In this document: positions 32,921 to 43,438 of the stretch, one piece after another
Layout: each line of letters begins with the position of its first letter
Numbering within the stretch: the first letter of the stretch is position 1
NCBI GenBank assembly: GCA_001600455.1
Contig: BCKC01000006.1
Span: forward strand, 2,728,001-2,792,000
Reading direction: 5' to 3'
From: Endocalyx cinctus
Taxonomy: Eukaryota > Ascomycota > Sordariomycetes > Amphisphaeriales > Apiosporaceae
Length of the DNA stretch: 64,000 nucleotides
The notes under the pieces: model-generated
Database searches by the model: none
What the model was told of the DNA's origin: nothing
What the model saw: only the letters and a program-made list of their open reading frames with translations
Program-made: the position numbers and the translations under genes

Positions 32921-34648
32921 ATGCCCCGTACAAGAAAATTGCGGATGTTGGTGGCCGCGAATGGTCGGAGAGATGTTGCCTACGCCCAAGCTATCGCCGT
33001 GAGACTTCTCAAGGACTCCCAGATCGAAACCCGAGCCCTAGTCGACGAGGTACCCCTGCGATTGACCCACGATATTATTGTTATGGAGAATAGGAGCTTA
33101 GCCACCGTTGCGGTCGACGCGGACCAGAGATCTAAAGACGCGATAGAAGCCGCAAGACAAACTGCCTTCGAACTTGTCGAATGGGCCGACCTGTTGGTAC
33201 TAGCCCCTATAGACGCCGATCACCTCGCCAAGATGATGGGCGGTATAGCCGATACTACGCTACTAGAAATACTAAGAGCCTGGGACGTCTCCAAAAAGAT
33301 ATTGCTGGTACCCGGCATGTCGGTGCAAATGTGGGAGAACCCCATGACGAAGAAGCAGCTAAGCAAGATAAAGCGAAAATGGAACTGGATCAAAGTTATG
33401 GCCCCGGTTCTCTGGCATTACGAGGGACCGAGCTCATATAAACGAGTAGTCACCTGGGATGGGTTCAACGATCTGGTCGGTATTATCAAGAACCAGGCAG
33501 AACTTATGAGTTTAGGACACGACGTCGAAGTCGCCGCGCAGTTGGGTATGCACACGACAAGTCCGACCCGGGTGGCAAAGACGCTACCTCCCGAGCTATG
33601 GAGCATAATATTAGAACACGTCGGTGACTGGGAGTTAGCGACGACCCTCAATATATACACAAATCTGAAAGTCCCCCCTGAGTGGAGAAAAAAACGAGCC
33701 AACCTGACAGACCCCACCGAGATATATATGTTTGATCTCGAGTGGCTGATCCTGACCTGTCAAAAGTCGGATGTGATCTGCCAGAAGCTTTCTGAAGCGC
33801 CGGAAGGTTTACGTTATATCTCGTCCCTCGCGGTAAAACTTATTATCAAGTTCTCGCTGGTCGACGTTCTCACTTACCTCGAGACCCACTTCAGCAAGAT
33901 TTTCTGGGCCTCTTTCAGCGCCAAGCTACTGCCGAACAAGGCCTCGGGCGTGTACGGGCAGACCGATATACTGAACTGGTGGAACGCCTCTCCCTCTTTT
34001 CTCAAGAAAGAGTACGACGCCGAGGCGCTGGATAACGCCTCGCGGATGGGCTACATCCATATCCTGGATTGGTGGATGAAATCGGGCCTGATGCTGAAAT
34101 ACACGGACGCGGCGCTGGAATCGGCCTCGGCCAAGGGCCACCTGCGCGTGCTCGAGTGGTGGAAGGAGGCGGCGGAGAAGAACGACCAGATCATGCTCAA
34201 ACCGGGACGCAGCCTCCTCGTGGCCGCCCAGCTCGGCCAGACCGCCGTCCTCCGCTGGTGGGAGGAATCCGGCGTCTCGGTCGCCCACGCCGAGTCGGTC
34301 TGCAGGGTCGCCAGCGCGCACGGCCAGACCGCCGTCCTCGACGTCTGGCGCGAGCTCAAGGGCGACAAGCTGTCGTTCGACGACCAGGTCCTCGTCGCGC
34401 CGACGAAGCAGGGTCACGTCGAGGTCCTCGAGTGGTGGAAGCAGTACGCCCGCGGACGCGCCGAGCAGGACAAGGGCGGCGAGGACGACGGCAGGAGGCT
34501 GCATCGGGTCCTCTACAAGACGTGCGATATCGAGGAGGCCCTGGAGGATTCCATCGGCGATCCGAGACCCGTCAGGAAGTGGTGGGCCGAAAACGGTCTT
34601 AATTTAGGCGTGGGCACGAGCGAGTGGATGAAGGTGAAACGGCTGTAG
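32921..34648 (+). CDS. Flavoprotein-like / F-box-like / ankyrin-like fusion protein
   Basis: A 575-residue frame from ATG 32921. A small upstream exon (ATGCCAG at 32704-32710, intron to 32873 with a CTAAT branch point) would add 18 residues in frame and is plausible. Residues about 7-170 resemble the Hal3/phosphopantothenoylcysteine decarboxylase flavoprotein fold: MLVAANGRRD, WADLLVLAPIDADHLAKMM, and PGMSVQMWENPM, which corresponds to the PxMNxxMW motif. The family's catalytic His appears to be Phe (FELVEWADL), the motif Asn is Ser, and no matching catalytic Cys is visible, so decarboxylase activity is unlikely. Residues about 225-250 (LPPELWSIILEHVGDWELAT) look F-box-like. From about 345 there are five ankyrin-like units with a Trp signature (GYIHILDWW, GHLRVLEWW, GQTAVLRWW, GQTAVLDVW, GHVEVLEWW). 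Function is unknown; a scaffold or substrate adaptor is inference. Confidence 0.82.
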   Translation: MPRTRKLRMLVAANGRRDVAYAQAIAVRLLKDSQIETRALVDEVPLRLTHDIIVMENRSLATVAVDADQRSKDAIEAARQTAFELVEWADLLVLAPIDADHLAKMMGGIADTTLLEILRAWDVSKKILLVPGMSVQMWENPMTKKQLSKIKRKWNWIKVMAPVLWHYEGPSSYKRVVTWDGFNDLVGIIKNQAELMSLGHDVEVAAQLGMHTTSPTRVAKTLPPELWSIILEHVGDWELATTLNIYTNLKVPPEWRKKRANLTDPTEIYMFDLEWLILTCQKSDVICQKLSEAPEGLRYISSLAVKLIIKFSLVDVLTYLETHFSKIFWASFSAKLLPNKASGVYGQTDILNWWNASPSFLKKEYDAEALDNASRMGYIHILDWWMKSGLMLKYTDAALESASAKGHLRVLEWWKEAAEKNDQIMLKPGRSLLVAAQLGQTAVLRWWEESGVSVAHAESVCRVASAHGQTAVLDVWRELKGDKLSFDDQVLVAPTKQGHVEVLEWWKQYARGRAEQDKGGEDDGRRLHRVLYKTCDIEEALEDSIGDPRPVRKWWAENGLNLGVGTSEWMKVKRL

Positions 34649-35451
34649 CGTACGTGAGATAAGAAAAAAAAGCCTCCCGTCCGATGGATCGTTATTGGTA
34701 GATAAGGCATATGAGCATATGAGCATATGTGTTGTCATGTACTAATTAATAAATTCAATAAAAAATAAAATAAAAAAAAACTCAAACTCCCATGTGATTG
34801 ATTATTCGTCGTTGTTGCTCGTTTCATGTGAGGAAATTGTTCGTATTACACAAAAAATGTGAAAGGGGATATTAACACACTTTGAGGGAGAGTTTTCTAT
34901 TGACGTGCATGCTCCTTCATAATGAGCGGACATGAAGTATTTTCGGCTTCGGTGATTGATTATTGGTCATTAGAGAATTACTAACAAAGGAGAAGGGCGA
35001 ACGACGGGTATGAATAAGCGAGGCTATTCATTGTATTGCGCATCCCGGACCAAATTAAGGGGGGGCTATTCCACGTCTTCGGATGAAGTTCAATTTCTCA
35101 TGCCGGACTCTTGTCACATCCCTTCCGCATGGAATTATTATATGGTGTTTGCGCAACGGTCATGTTTACCTGGGTTGATTGACCCTGTGACCCTAGTATT
35201 TTAATCTAGACGCATCGATTTCACAATATTATATGAATAGGAAGGGAAGGGCTCTCCGGGGTAAGCGAACGTGAATGATGGGTTTTTTCTATATAAGTAT
35301 CGGGTTCTTCTACCTACTTATCCATCTTCTTGTCTTTCTTCTTCATCATCATCATTCGTCTTCTGATATCCTACTCTCCTTTTCCTGAATTATCGACTAA
35401 GAATCAACAATATACACACTCTTTTACACTTCATTCGTTCTTTCGTTGAAG
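34649..35451. other. Intergenic region with promoter of the SURNod19-like gene
   Basis: No gene seen. An octamer repeat (GAGCATAT, about three copies, 34707-34730) follows the fusion gene. Near the right end a TATATAA sequence (35290-35296) lies about 155 nt upstream of the next ATG, followed by a CT/TC-rich tract typical of fungal core promoters. Confidence 0.55.
35290..35296 (+). promoter_or_regulatory. Putative TATA box
   Basis: TATATAA followed by a pyrimidine-rich tract (35330-35370) and then the ATG at 35452. Position and context fit a core promoter of the secreted-protein gene; no transcript evidence. Confidence 0.45.
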
Positions 35452-36772
35452 ATGTTGCTCGTGAAGAATATCGCCCTTCTGGGGACCCTGCTCACCCCTT
35501 TCGGCGTGGGTGCCGCCGTAACCCGCCGTACCGACGTTGACGCCTCTACGCATGAGGCTATACAGAACTGGAGTATGTGTCCTCTCTCCCTCTTCTCCCT
35601 CCTCCTCCCTCTCCTTCCCCTCCTTCCCTTCCTCCTATTACTATATAATACCCAACCCAACCTAACCAAGCCCCAACCCCAACGTAGACGGATGCGACTC
35701 GAGCGTGACCGAGCTCCCGCCCAAGTACTTCCCCGACCGCGCCCGCCGCGTCGGCGTCACCTACGGGCCGTTCGAGGTCCCCTCGCAGACGTACGGCTCC
35801 GACACCGTCGAGATGACGACCTGGCGCGTCGCCAACGCGCGCAAGCCGTGCGACGACGGGTGCCTGGTGTACGAGTGGACGACGGCGCTGCGGTACGCCG
35901 ACGACGGGTCCGACGCCAACTTCGATACCGGCGTCGCCGTCAACTACGCGCGGCTGTCGAGATCCGATAAGGAGAATATCGCGTGCCCCGGCCAGGACGA
36001 GAAGTTCTTCGGCGCCGGGAACGAGAGGGGCGCTATTACGATTGGGGGGTTGAAGTGAGTTATTCTCCTTTTTTTTTTTTTTTTTTGGCGAGATTTCATT
36101 ATTGTGATACCACAAAGCATTTACCCCCTTTCTATATACCCCGGTTCACGACAAAAAGCTAACCTACGAAATCTACGTATATTTAGCGGCTCCATGACCG
36201 GCTACCTCTACCCCACCTCCGCCGTAGATCTCGAAACCCGCCTGCTCAACCTCAACACGGACTCGTCCCGCACCTTACAGCTCTACCTCGAGTACGAATT
36301 CATCCCCGCGGGCAACTTCTCCGACTTCGACCAGCTCGAACCCGTGTGGCTAAACGCTCCGGATAACTGCGTCGTCGAGGAGAACGTGCCCGTCCCGAGC
36401 CCCGCGAACGAGACCTCTTCTTTCTCGATCTCGCCCGTCGCGCCGTTCGAGATCCCCTTTACCGGGTACGTCGGCGGCGCCGGCGGACACGTGAGCGACG
36501 GCGCGACGTCCCTGAAACTGATTCGCGACGGTGAGGTTTTGTGTGAGTTGACGCCCGGGTACGGAGAGAGTGGAGGGTTCGTGAGTCCCGACGGGCGCAA
36601 GCACGTCTCGAGCTTGGGCGATTGTATCGACCTCGGCGTTACGGTCGCGGGGGATCATTGGACGCTGGAAGCGGATTACGATTTCGCGAAGGAGGATCCG
36701 TTGAAGGTGAATGGCCAGTTCGTTCCCGTCATGGGTTCGATTATTGCTTACGTTGAGCGGTTTCCTTCGTGA
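35452..36772 (+). CDS. Secreted SURNod19-like protein
   Basis: Exons 35452-35572, 35688-36054 and 36187-36772 join in frame to 357 residues. The N-terminus MLLVKNIALLGTLLTPFGVG followed by Ala residues is a signal peptide with likely cleavage near residue 22, so the product is extracellular or wall-associated. The mature part has GVTYGPFEVP, paired cysteines (KPCDDGCLVYEW), a DANFDTGVAVNY segment, and C-terminal VGGAGGHVSDGATSLKLIRD with GEVLCELTPGYGE and VMGSIIAYV. These resemble the stress up-regulated Nod19 (SURNod19) family, which is shared by plants and fungi and lacks a defined biochemical role. The plant-type double His after the DAN-DTG segment is not present here. N-glycosylation sequons (NFS, NET) are present. 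Assignment is by pattern memory; another beta-rich secreted family remains possible. Confidence 0.8.
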
Positions 36773-37206
36773 GGGAAGGAGAGGAGAGAGAACAAGGAGG
36801 GAGACTCGGTTAAATTATGAGTTGGGTGGCCTTGATGGGGGGACTTTGGTTATGGTGTTTGAAGGGGGAAGTTATACATGGTTAAAGTTGTTTTAGGGAT
36901 ATCTTTACCTGTTTCTTACCCCCCTGCGGCAGCTGCCCCTATTTTTGTGCCGCTGGCTGCCTGGTTGGCGTATTAGTTTTCGATACTGAACAAAAAGAAA
37001 TTAAACCCAGAGTAGAAGGAGTTCCATACGGTGAAAACTTGATCGTGAATAACATACTTGTGAAAATGAGATCTATCAATAATCCTTTTTATATACAAAC
37101 CCACATATCCAGCACCCTACGTGTCTTTCCCCCTTCCTATCGTTGCAAGATATATCTTGATCCAACCGCACAAACATTTTATCCAAGTCTAAGCAAAGCT
37201 ATAAAC
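36773..37206. other. Convergent intergenic region
   Basis: A short tail-to-tail gap between the secreted-protein gene and lgd1 with no coding frame. It must contain both polyadenylation regions. Confidence 0.6.
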
Positions 37207-38658
37207 TTAAATCTTTTCACCTTCCAAGATAACCTTAGCCTCGTCCGACTTCCACCAACTAACGCCCTCCTCGCCAGGGTACGTAAATCGATCCATACTA
37301 TCCGGCTTCATCTCGACGCTGTACCCGGGCTCCATGGGGGTCTGGTAATACCCGTCCTTAATGGTGGAAGGGTTAATGAAGTGCTCGTGCAGATGATCAA
37401 CATATTCAAGAACGGACAGCTTGCCGCTCACGACGACGTAGTCGATCGTGCTGAGGTGCTGAGTATATTCCGGCAAGCCGACGCCGCCCGAGTGCGGCAC
37501 GATCGGGACGCCGAACTTCTTGGCCATGAGCAGGACGGCGAGGACCTCGTTGACGCCGCCGAGGCGGCAGGCGTCGATCTGGCAGACGTCGATGGCGCCC
37601 GACGCGAGCAGCTGCTTGAAGACGACGCGGTTCTGGCACATCTCGCCGGTGGCGACGCCGATGCCGCGCGGCTTCAGGGCCTCGCGGATCGCCTTGTGGC
37701 CGAGCACGTCGTCGGGCGAGGTCGGCTCCTCGATGAACCACGGCTTGAACTCGGCCAGCTCCTCCATGTACGCGATCGCTTCCGGAACGCTCCAGACCTG
37801 GTTCGCGTCCACCATGAGCACGTTCCCGGCGTCGTACCCGATCACCTCGCGCGCGATCCCGAGCCGCCTCTTGTCGGCCTCGAGCCCGCCGCCGACCTTG
37901 AGCTTGAAGTACTTGTATCCGCCCGCGAGCGTCTCGGCCAACAGGCTCTTCATCTTGTCCTCGCCGTACCCGAGCCAGCCCGCCGACGTCGTGTAAGCCG
38001 GCACGGCGCGGCTTTGGAGCGCCTCCTCGAACCGCGCCTGCTTCCCCGGCTCGCTCTCTTTGAGCAGCGCCAACGCCTCCTCGGGCGTCACGGCGTCGGT
38101 GATGTACCGAAAATCGACGCAGCGAACAAACTCCTCGGGCGTCATCTCGGCGACGATGCGCCAGACCGGTTTCCCCAGAGTCTTGGCCCAGAGGTCCCAC
38201 ACGGCGTTGACGACGGCGCCGAGGGCGAGGTGGATCACGCCTTTTTCCGGGCCGATCCACCGCAGCTGCGAGTCGTTGACGAGGTGGCGCCAGGTGCGGC
38301 CCCAGTCGGCGACGAGGGAGGAGAGGGTGCGGCCGCGGAGGCGGTCGGCGACGTGGTTGATCGCGGCGCAGACTATGTCGTTGCCGCGGCCGATGGTGAA
38401 GGTCTTTTTTAGGGTTATTAAATTAGCACTGTTTATTCGCTCTTGTAATTACGGTGCAGTGAAAAGCTTAAGGACTATAAAAAAAAAAAAATAGAAATGT
38501 ACCATTCCGTGACCTGAGAATTCCGAATCTGTCTCTAGGATGCAGTACGCCGAGGAATAATCTCCAGCGGCGTTCATGGCGTCGGATCCGGTCTTGTCCA
38601 GGGATGTTGGGAAACGGACATCCCTGGTCCTCCAACCTGTAATTGTGATTTCTGGCAT
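37207..38658 (-). CDS. lgd1: L-galactonate dehydratase (enolase superfamily)
   Basis: Two exons (38658-38503 and 38403-37207), joined in phase 0 after GHGM, give 450 residues, the length I recall for Trichoderma LGD1. The start MPEITITGWRTRDVRFPTSL and continuation TFTIGRGNDIV are family-typical. Mandelate racemase/muconate lactonizing enzyme features are visible: KLKVGG (Lys general base), MVDANQVW, FIEEPTSPDD and GEMCQNR (metal ligands Asp/Glu/Glu), and the HSGGVGLPEY loop. Known role: converts L-galactonate to 2-keto-3-deoxy-L-galactonate, the second step of fungal D-galacturonate (pectin) catabolism, in the cytosol. L-fuconate dehydratase/ENOSF1 is the nearest alternative, but the N-terminal motif favours LGD1. 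The long + strand frame across exon 2 is a shadow caused by very high GC3. No other galacturonate gene is next to it. Confidence 0.93.
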
Positions 38659-40434
38659 TTTGTATCTTTGCTTCTTCTTTTTCTTCTTCTTAACACTACT
38701 AATTTCCTTGTCTCTTTATTTTTCTTTTCTTCCTTTTCCCGCAAGAAGATGGTATTTCAAAACAAACAAACAAACAAACAAGGTGAATATAGTAAAGTCT
38801 CTAAGGTGGGGGTTAATTGTATATAAGAAAGACACTAATTCGGTAAGTTATGTTATGTAAACTCAGATATATCCGAGTTCCCCTTAAGAAGAATAGGTAA
38901 GTAACTATTAAAACTTTTTTACAAAAATCCAAGATCGAAGAAGAAGAAGAATTAAAGAAGAAAAGGAAGAAAAAGAAAGAGTTCTAATCCCTTCCGTCTC
39001 TTCACTTTTAGACAAGTCCTCACTCGTTCGGGCTCGGTCCTACAAACAAACCAAAAACCAAAAAAGAAGATCGAATAGCAAATCGATACGACCTACTAAG
39101 CCGACATCGTCCTTCGTGGGGGAACCGGTCGAGTCAAAGTTTATGGGAGGGGTTTATAAATATACGGAGTACTTGAAAAAAAGTGCTATTCATCCCCCCC
39201 TCCCCCCCATTCTTGTGGGGTTACGTATTATAGTATCTTCGGTTTAAGAGATACCGATCTGATTGATGGAGAAATTGTCTTTTCGGACAATTTTTTATCG
39301 GATGGGTTGTTTATGGAGTAGCTTTAGGTAGAGGTTAGGTACGTAGCTTCTTTTATTCGCGGATGGCTGTAATTACGTTTCCTTTGTACGTACGTAGGTA
39401 TTTATGTAGATATGGATAATGGATACATCGTGTATTCTAAGTTACGAGCTTCAAAGTCGCACTCGGTTTAAGAACCGAAGTTAGTTTCCCGAGATCGAAA
39501 GTTCGTATTTTCCTTTGACGTGCCGTGAAAACCGATTTTTACCTTGGCGAGCGAGAACCCCTATTTTTGAAGTTCTTCGAGTCTCCAGCCAGGATCCGAC
39601 TAGTTATTTTACTACGCTCGTTTAATGGATGATTCCTACATAGCTGAATCCCCATCACTATTTCATCTATTGCATATATTTAGATGCTCATTCGTGGGAA
39701 AGATTGGCATTCTTCCATTAGTATACAATAATACACATGCTAGTTATTATTACATATCAATCTACTCAATATCCCCCGAGTAGAAGACCCACGTATCTAG
39801 TGGTGCCCGTATTGAAAACCTCCCCTCCCCTTAGGATTTGGATTCCCGGGATCAAAGGATTACGGTTCTAACCTAGATCGAAGGATCATGAACCATAGCC
39901 AGTACCTTGCTACAGGATACCATGCCACCTTCTGCGAATTTTATACTTATCCCACTTCTACCCTCATCCCAGATTGACAGTATTGGTAGATGAGGTAAAG
40001 TACTGAGACTCTAACTGTACAAAATGGCGGAATGGTCCATGTCGAGGAGGTCGAGGTCTTGCTTCGTGGCTGAGATGTGATGCTTTAGTACTAAAGGATT
40101 CCTCCCAAGTAAAAGCCGCTCCACCTGAGCCACTCCTAAGCCAAATAAATTCAAAATTGGACTTGCTTTCAAATCCAAAAGAATTTTTCACGCTTGTAAA
40201 GAGGGTAAAATGACCGTTAGAAGAGATGAACGTTTCGTCATTATCTTCAGACGTCCTAATCTTTACCATTTGCCTTGAAGCATAAGCGGTAAACCTACTT
40301 ACTTAAAGCTATAGTAGTTGATGTAGATATAAACCAGCCTAAAGCCGTATAACGAGCTAGATGGTAATTTCTAGGCTCGTAGATGTCTCGGCTCAGCAGA
40401 CAACGAGCGACTTTAAAAAAGAACTGTCACCCTT
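38659..40434. other. Intergenic region upstream of lgd1
   Basis: It holds the lgd1 promoter (left) and the 3' region of SSL2 (right). An ACAAA-type repeat is at 38760-38781, a C run near 39201, and a TATACGGAGTACTTG element at about 39162. A 101-codon frame at 39964-40269 on the minus strand has no recognisable features, and I do not call it. Confidence 0.55.
38760..38781. repeat. ACAA microsatellite
   Basis: About five consecutive AAAC/ACAA units on the + strand in the lgd1 upstream region. Confidence 0.75.
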
Positions 40435-42945
40435 TCAGTTCATCTTCTTGCGCCTCTCGCTCTCCCTCGCGAGCGACTTGAAGAAGGCGTTCTGCGGACC
40501 CTTCTTCTTGCCCTTCATCATCTTGTTCGCGCTCTTGTTCTGCTCCACGTAAGCCATGTCCTGCCCGCCGCTGAGGTCCTTGAGCAGGCCCGCCGTCCTC
40601 TTAGCCGCCCTGCGCATCGGCCTGCCGTCCGGGCCGTAGAACATGTTGGCGTCCGCCGCGAGCGCGTTGTTCTCCTTCTCCTCTTCCTCCTTCCACGACT
40701 TGCTCTCGACCTCGACCAGGATCTTCTGCAGGAGCTCGCGCCGGTCCTTCGGGGTCGCGAAGGCCAGATCCGGAAGCTTATCCATATCTTTCAGATGCGT
40801 GATCACTTTGAAGCTGTAGCCCTGGTTGACGAGGAAAGCTTGCCGCTTGGACGAGAAACGCATCTCTATCGTATCCTTAGACACGAGCGAATAGAAGAAG
40901 GCGTTGAAACCCTCGTCGTTTCTTCGCTTAGCTCGTAGGATACGGCCAAGTCGCTGGGCTTCTTGACGACGGGAACCGTATTGAGCTGAGATCTGAATAA
41001 GACAAGTCGCTTCCGGAAGGTCCAGAGACGTGTCACCGATTTTAGAAAGGAAGAGGGTACTGCAGTTTGGTGAATATCTGAAGAATTCTAGGATCTCCTG
41101 ACGTTCGGCGTTACTAGTTCCACCGTAAAGGAACGGCTTCATGAGCTTCTTCGCGTACGCTTCCAAGGCGTATACATTATCCGAAAAGACGATAATCTTG
41201 TCGCCGCGATTTTCGTGGTACTTGATCAAATATTGACAAGCCTGAAACTTAGACGGGTTCATAGCGTAAAGCAATGCTCGAGTTCGTAGGTTGGCGCGAA
41301 TGTATTGCTCGAAAAATTCAGTCGGCATCGGACACCAGACCTCGGCGCATTGGACTTTGGCGATATGGCCTTGTTCCGATAACTCCATCCAGTTGGCTTC
41401 GTACAATTTGGGTCCGATGAGGAAATTTAGATCCTCGATTTTGTCGTCTTCTCGGAGGAGGGTAGCTGTTAAACCTAGCTTGGAATGAGACTTGATGGAT
41501 CCAATGACATTTCGGAACATCTGCGCGGGAACGACGTGCACCTCGTCCAGAAGCATGAGGCCCCATTCTCGACCCGATAGGAACTTCATCATCTTAGCCG
41601 AGTCGTGGGCGCGTTGTCGAGTATTGGTGACCATGGAATAGGTTGTGATGATGATACCGGTATTTCCGGTGAATACCGACTTATTCTCGGAAGAGAAAAT
41701 AGCGATAGAGCGAGGATCAATGTTGGACCATTTTATAAACTCGTTTTTCCACTGGACCACGGACATATTGTTCGTTGCCAGTACGACAACTCCCTTCTTG
41801 ATAGTGCAAGCAGCCGTGACACCAACTAGCGTCTTGCCGGCTCCACAGGGTAAAACGATAATGCCACTCTTCGCACGACCATTACCAAACATTTTACTCA
41901 AACTCTTTTCCTGGTACGGTCGAATTTGGGTTCCTGGCCGTAGATCTATCTCGAGATTCGCGTTGATGTGGTCATTCCGAAAGTCGTACTCTTCGAGGGC
42001 AGGGTAGTGTAAAGCCAGGCATCGTTCCGCCACGGTGCTCACTTTCTCATCTTTGATCTGGAATGCGTGAATGAGATCTCGGTCGTCCTCGTCATCCTCG
42101 GTCAAGATTCCGTAAAGCTTTTCCTGCGAGACGATTTGTTTGGTCTGGTCCTCGTTTGATGCACCCTTATTAAGGGCCTCGGCCTCCCGTACACCGGCGC
42201 CGTCGCTCGTCCCCGCTATGGCTAATCCGGCCATGGTGGGTGCGCTGATGGTGATCTCTTCGGCGTCCTGGACTCGGCACGGACCGATAATAGGGTCCTT
42301 CAACAAGGTCTGCAATATGTCGGGATCTGTTGTTTCCAGGAAGTACTTTGTGTTTTTCAGCACCATTTTAACCTTTCCGTAACTCCTGCCGCAGTGTGAT
42401 ATATATTCAATGACGTTTGCGGGCATCTTATTTTTCGAGAACATGTCAAGCGTATTTATGATGTTCTTAGAGTCTAAGCCGACCGAGACAGCGGCGTATA
42501 GACTGTGAGTGGTGAGTCTGTATTCGTGTAGGAAGAACGGTCGTGACGTGGGCTCGGCAATGGTGATCAGGAAATCCTGAGCTTGTGTAGCTAAAGGGTG
42601 GTAGTTCTCGAGAATAAGCTTTCCCCAACCATCGACCCATAAAGGACGATTGTGATGATCAGGTTTCATAGGAAGAGCGGTAAAATCTCGCTTGTACTCG
42701 GGTTGGAAATATGTCGAGGCCTTGTCGTGGATGCCTGGTGCGAGTGTGTAGGGAAAAGCGCTGATGTCGAACTTTTGAACATTGCGAACGATCATCTTGT
42801 TGAGTTCGTCGGGTTCTTGATTTGTATCGTAAGAGTCATCTTCTACGCTCCGTGGCGTCGCCGGTCCTGGAGTCGAGTCTTTGGAGGCCCTGCCCGCCTT
42901 AGCAGCGCCCTGTATCTCGGACGTCGCTTTTCTTTTCGACGACAT
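40435..42945 (-). CDS. SSL2: TFIIH DNA helicase/translocase XPB (Ssl2/Rad25)
   Basis: One uninterrupted exon encodes 836 residues, near the size of yeast Ssl2 (843). The N-terminal part contains the XPB damage-recognition-like region (FDISAFPYTLAPGI, then HEYRLTTHSLYAAVSVGL). The helicase core has motif I LPCGAGKTLVGV (near residue 367), motif II LLDEVHVVP (near 465), the XPB-specific Arg-Glu-Asp motif in LLREDDKIEDLNFLIGP, and motif VI QRLGRILRAK. The C-terminus is Lys-rich. Known role: 3'-5' translocase of TFIIH that opens promoters for RNA polymerase II and is needed for nucleotide excision repair; essential. The last 350 bp of coding sequence are much more GC-rich than the rest. Lack of introns contrasts with its neighbours. 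Confidence 0.97.
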   Translation of the reverse strand: MSSKRKATSEIQGAAKAGRASKDSTPGPATPRSVEDDSYDTNQEPDELNKMIVRNVQKFDISAFPYTLAPGIHDKASTYFQPEYKRDFTALPMKPDHHNRPLWVDGWGKLILENYHPLATQAQDFLITIAEPTSRPFFLHEYRLTTHSLYAAVSVGLDSKNIINTLDMFSKNKMPANVIEYISHCGRSYGKVKMVLKNTKYFLETTDPDILQTLLKDPIIGPCRVQDAEEITISAPTMAGLAIAGTSDGAGVREAEALNKGASNEDQTKQIVSQEKLYGILTEDDEDDRDLIHAFQIKDEKVSTVAERCLALHYPALEEYDFRNDHINANLEIDLRPGTQIRPYQEKSLSKMFGNGRAKSGIIVLPCGAGKTLVGVTAACTIKKGVVVLATNNMSVVQWKNEFIKWSNIDPRSIAIFSSENKSVFTGNTGIIITTYSMVTNTRQRAHDSAKMMKFLSGREWGLMLLDEVHVVPAQMFRNVIGSIKSHSKLGLTATLLREDDKIEDLNFLIGPKLYEANWMELSEQGHIAKVQCAEVWCPMPTEFFEQYIRANLRTRALLYAMNPSKFQACQYLIKYHENRGDKIIVFSDNVYALEAYAKKLMKPFLYGGTSNAERQEILEFFRYSPNCSTLFLSKIGDTSLDLPEATCLIQISAQYGSRRQEAQRLGRILRAKRRNDEGFNAFFYSLVSKDTIEMRFSSKRQAFLVNQGYSFKVITHLKDMDKLPDLAFATPKDRRELLQKILVEVESKSWKEEEEKENNALAADANMFYGPDGRPMRRAAKRTAGLLKDLSGGQDMAYVEQNKSANKMMKGKKKGPQNAFFKSLARESERRKKMN

Positions 42946-43438
42946 GACGAATAGATATTACAGGTGGGAGTGAGGTGTATACGACTTCTAAAAATGGGTG
43001 GTTCACTTGTGAAGAAATATACCGAGTCGTAAGTATGAGATGTTGGTTGGTTGGTTAGTAAGTAAGTAATTATTATATCTAGAAAGAAGGTTTCAAATAA
43101 TACAGATGGATTGTTGTAGAAAAGAATTGATTATTAAAGGTTGTCTGGTTCAATGAATTATATGTAAGCGTAAAGAATGTATTATCTATTGTTGGGAAAC
43201 CTTCAGAAAGGAATACATGCAGACATGGTGCTAGGTACATGCACTGTCCACTAATTGACTTGGGTTAATGTACCAGTGGGGTGTATTAAGCTATATAATG
43301 CACTGTATTATTACGCTATACTACCCTATACTACACTCTACATAGTATACTCTGTACCTGTAAGGAAAAAGAATTAGTGGGGGTGGGGTCTGAAGGATGA
43401 ATATCTCTTTTCCTACTCAAGCCGATTTACTTCTCGTC
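42946..43438. other. Intergenic region, SSL2 upstream
   Basis: It contains the SSL2 promoter and the 3' end of the HET gene. It is AT-rich with short direct TGGTTGGTTGG and TACTACACT-like repetitions and no coding frame. Confidence 0.55.

Noticed and set aside
33926..34504. 192-codon minus-strand frame opposite the ankyrin-like repeats
   Set aside because: Shadow of a GC3-rich repeat region; the sense strand carries the clear repeat pattern.
37039..38412. 457-codon open frame on the + strand across lgd1
   Set aside because: It is antisense to a complete, motif-rich L-galactonate dehydratase; the very high GC3 of lgd1 removes stops from the opposite strand. Its translation is low-complexity Arg/Val/Asp/Leu-rich.
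39964..40269. 101-codon minus-strand frame downstream of SSL2
   Set aside because: No recognisable family, isolated, and codon use unlike neighbours; kept out for lack of support, though it is the best orphan candidate in that gap.
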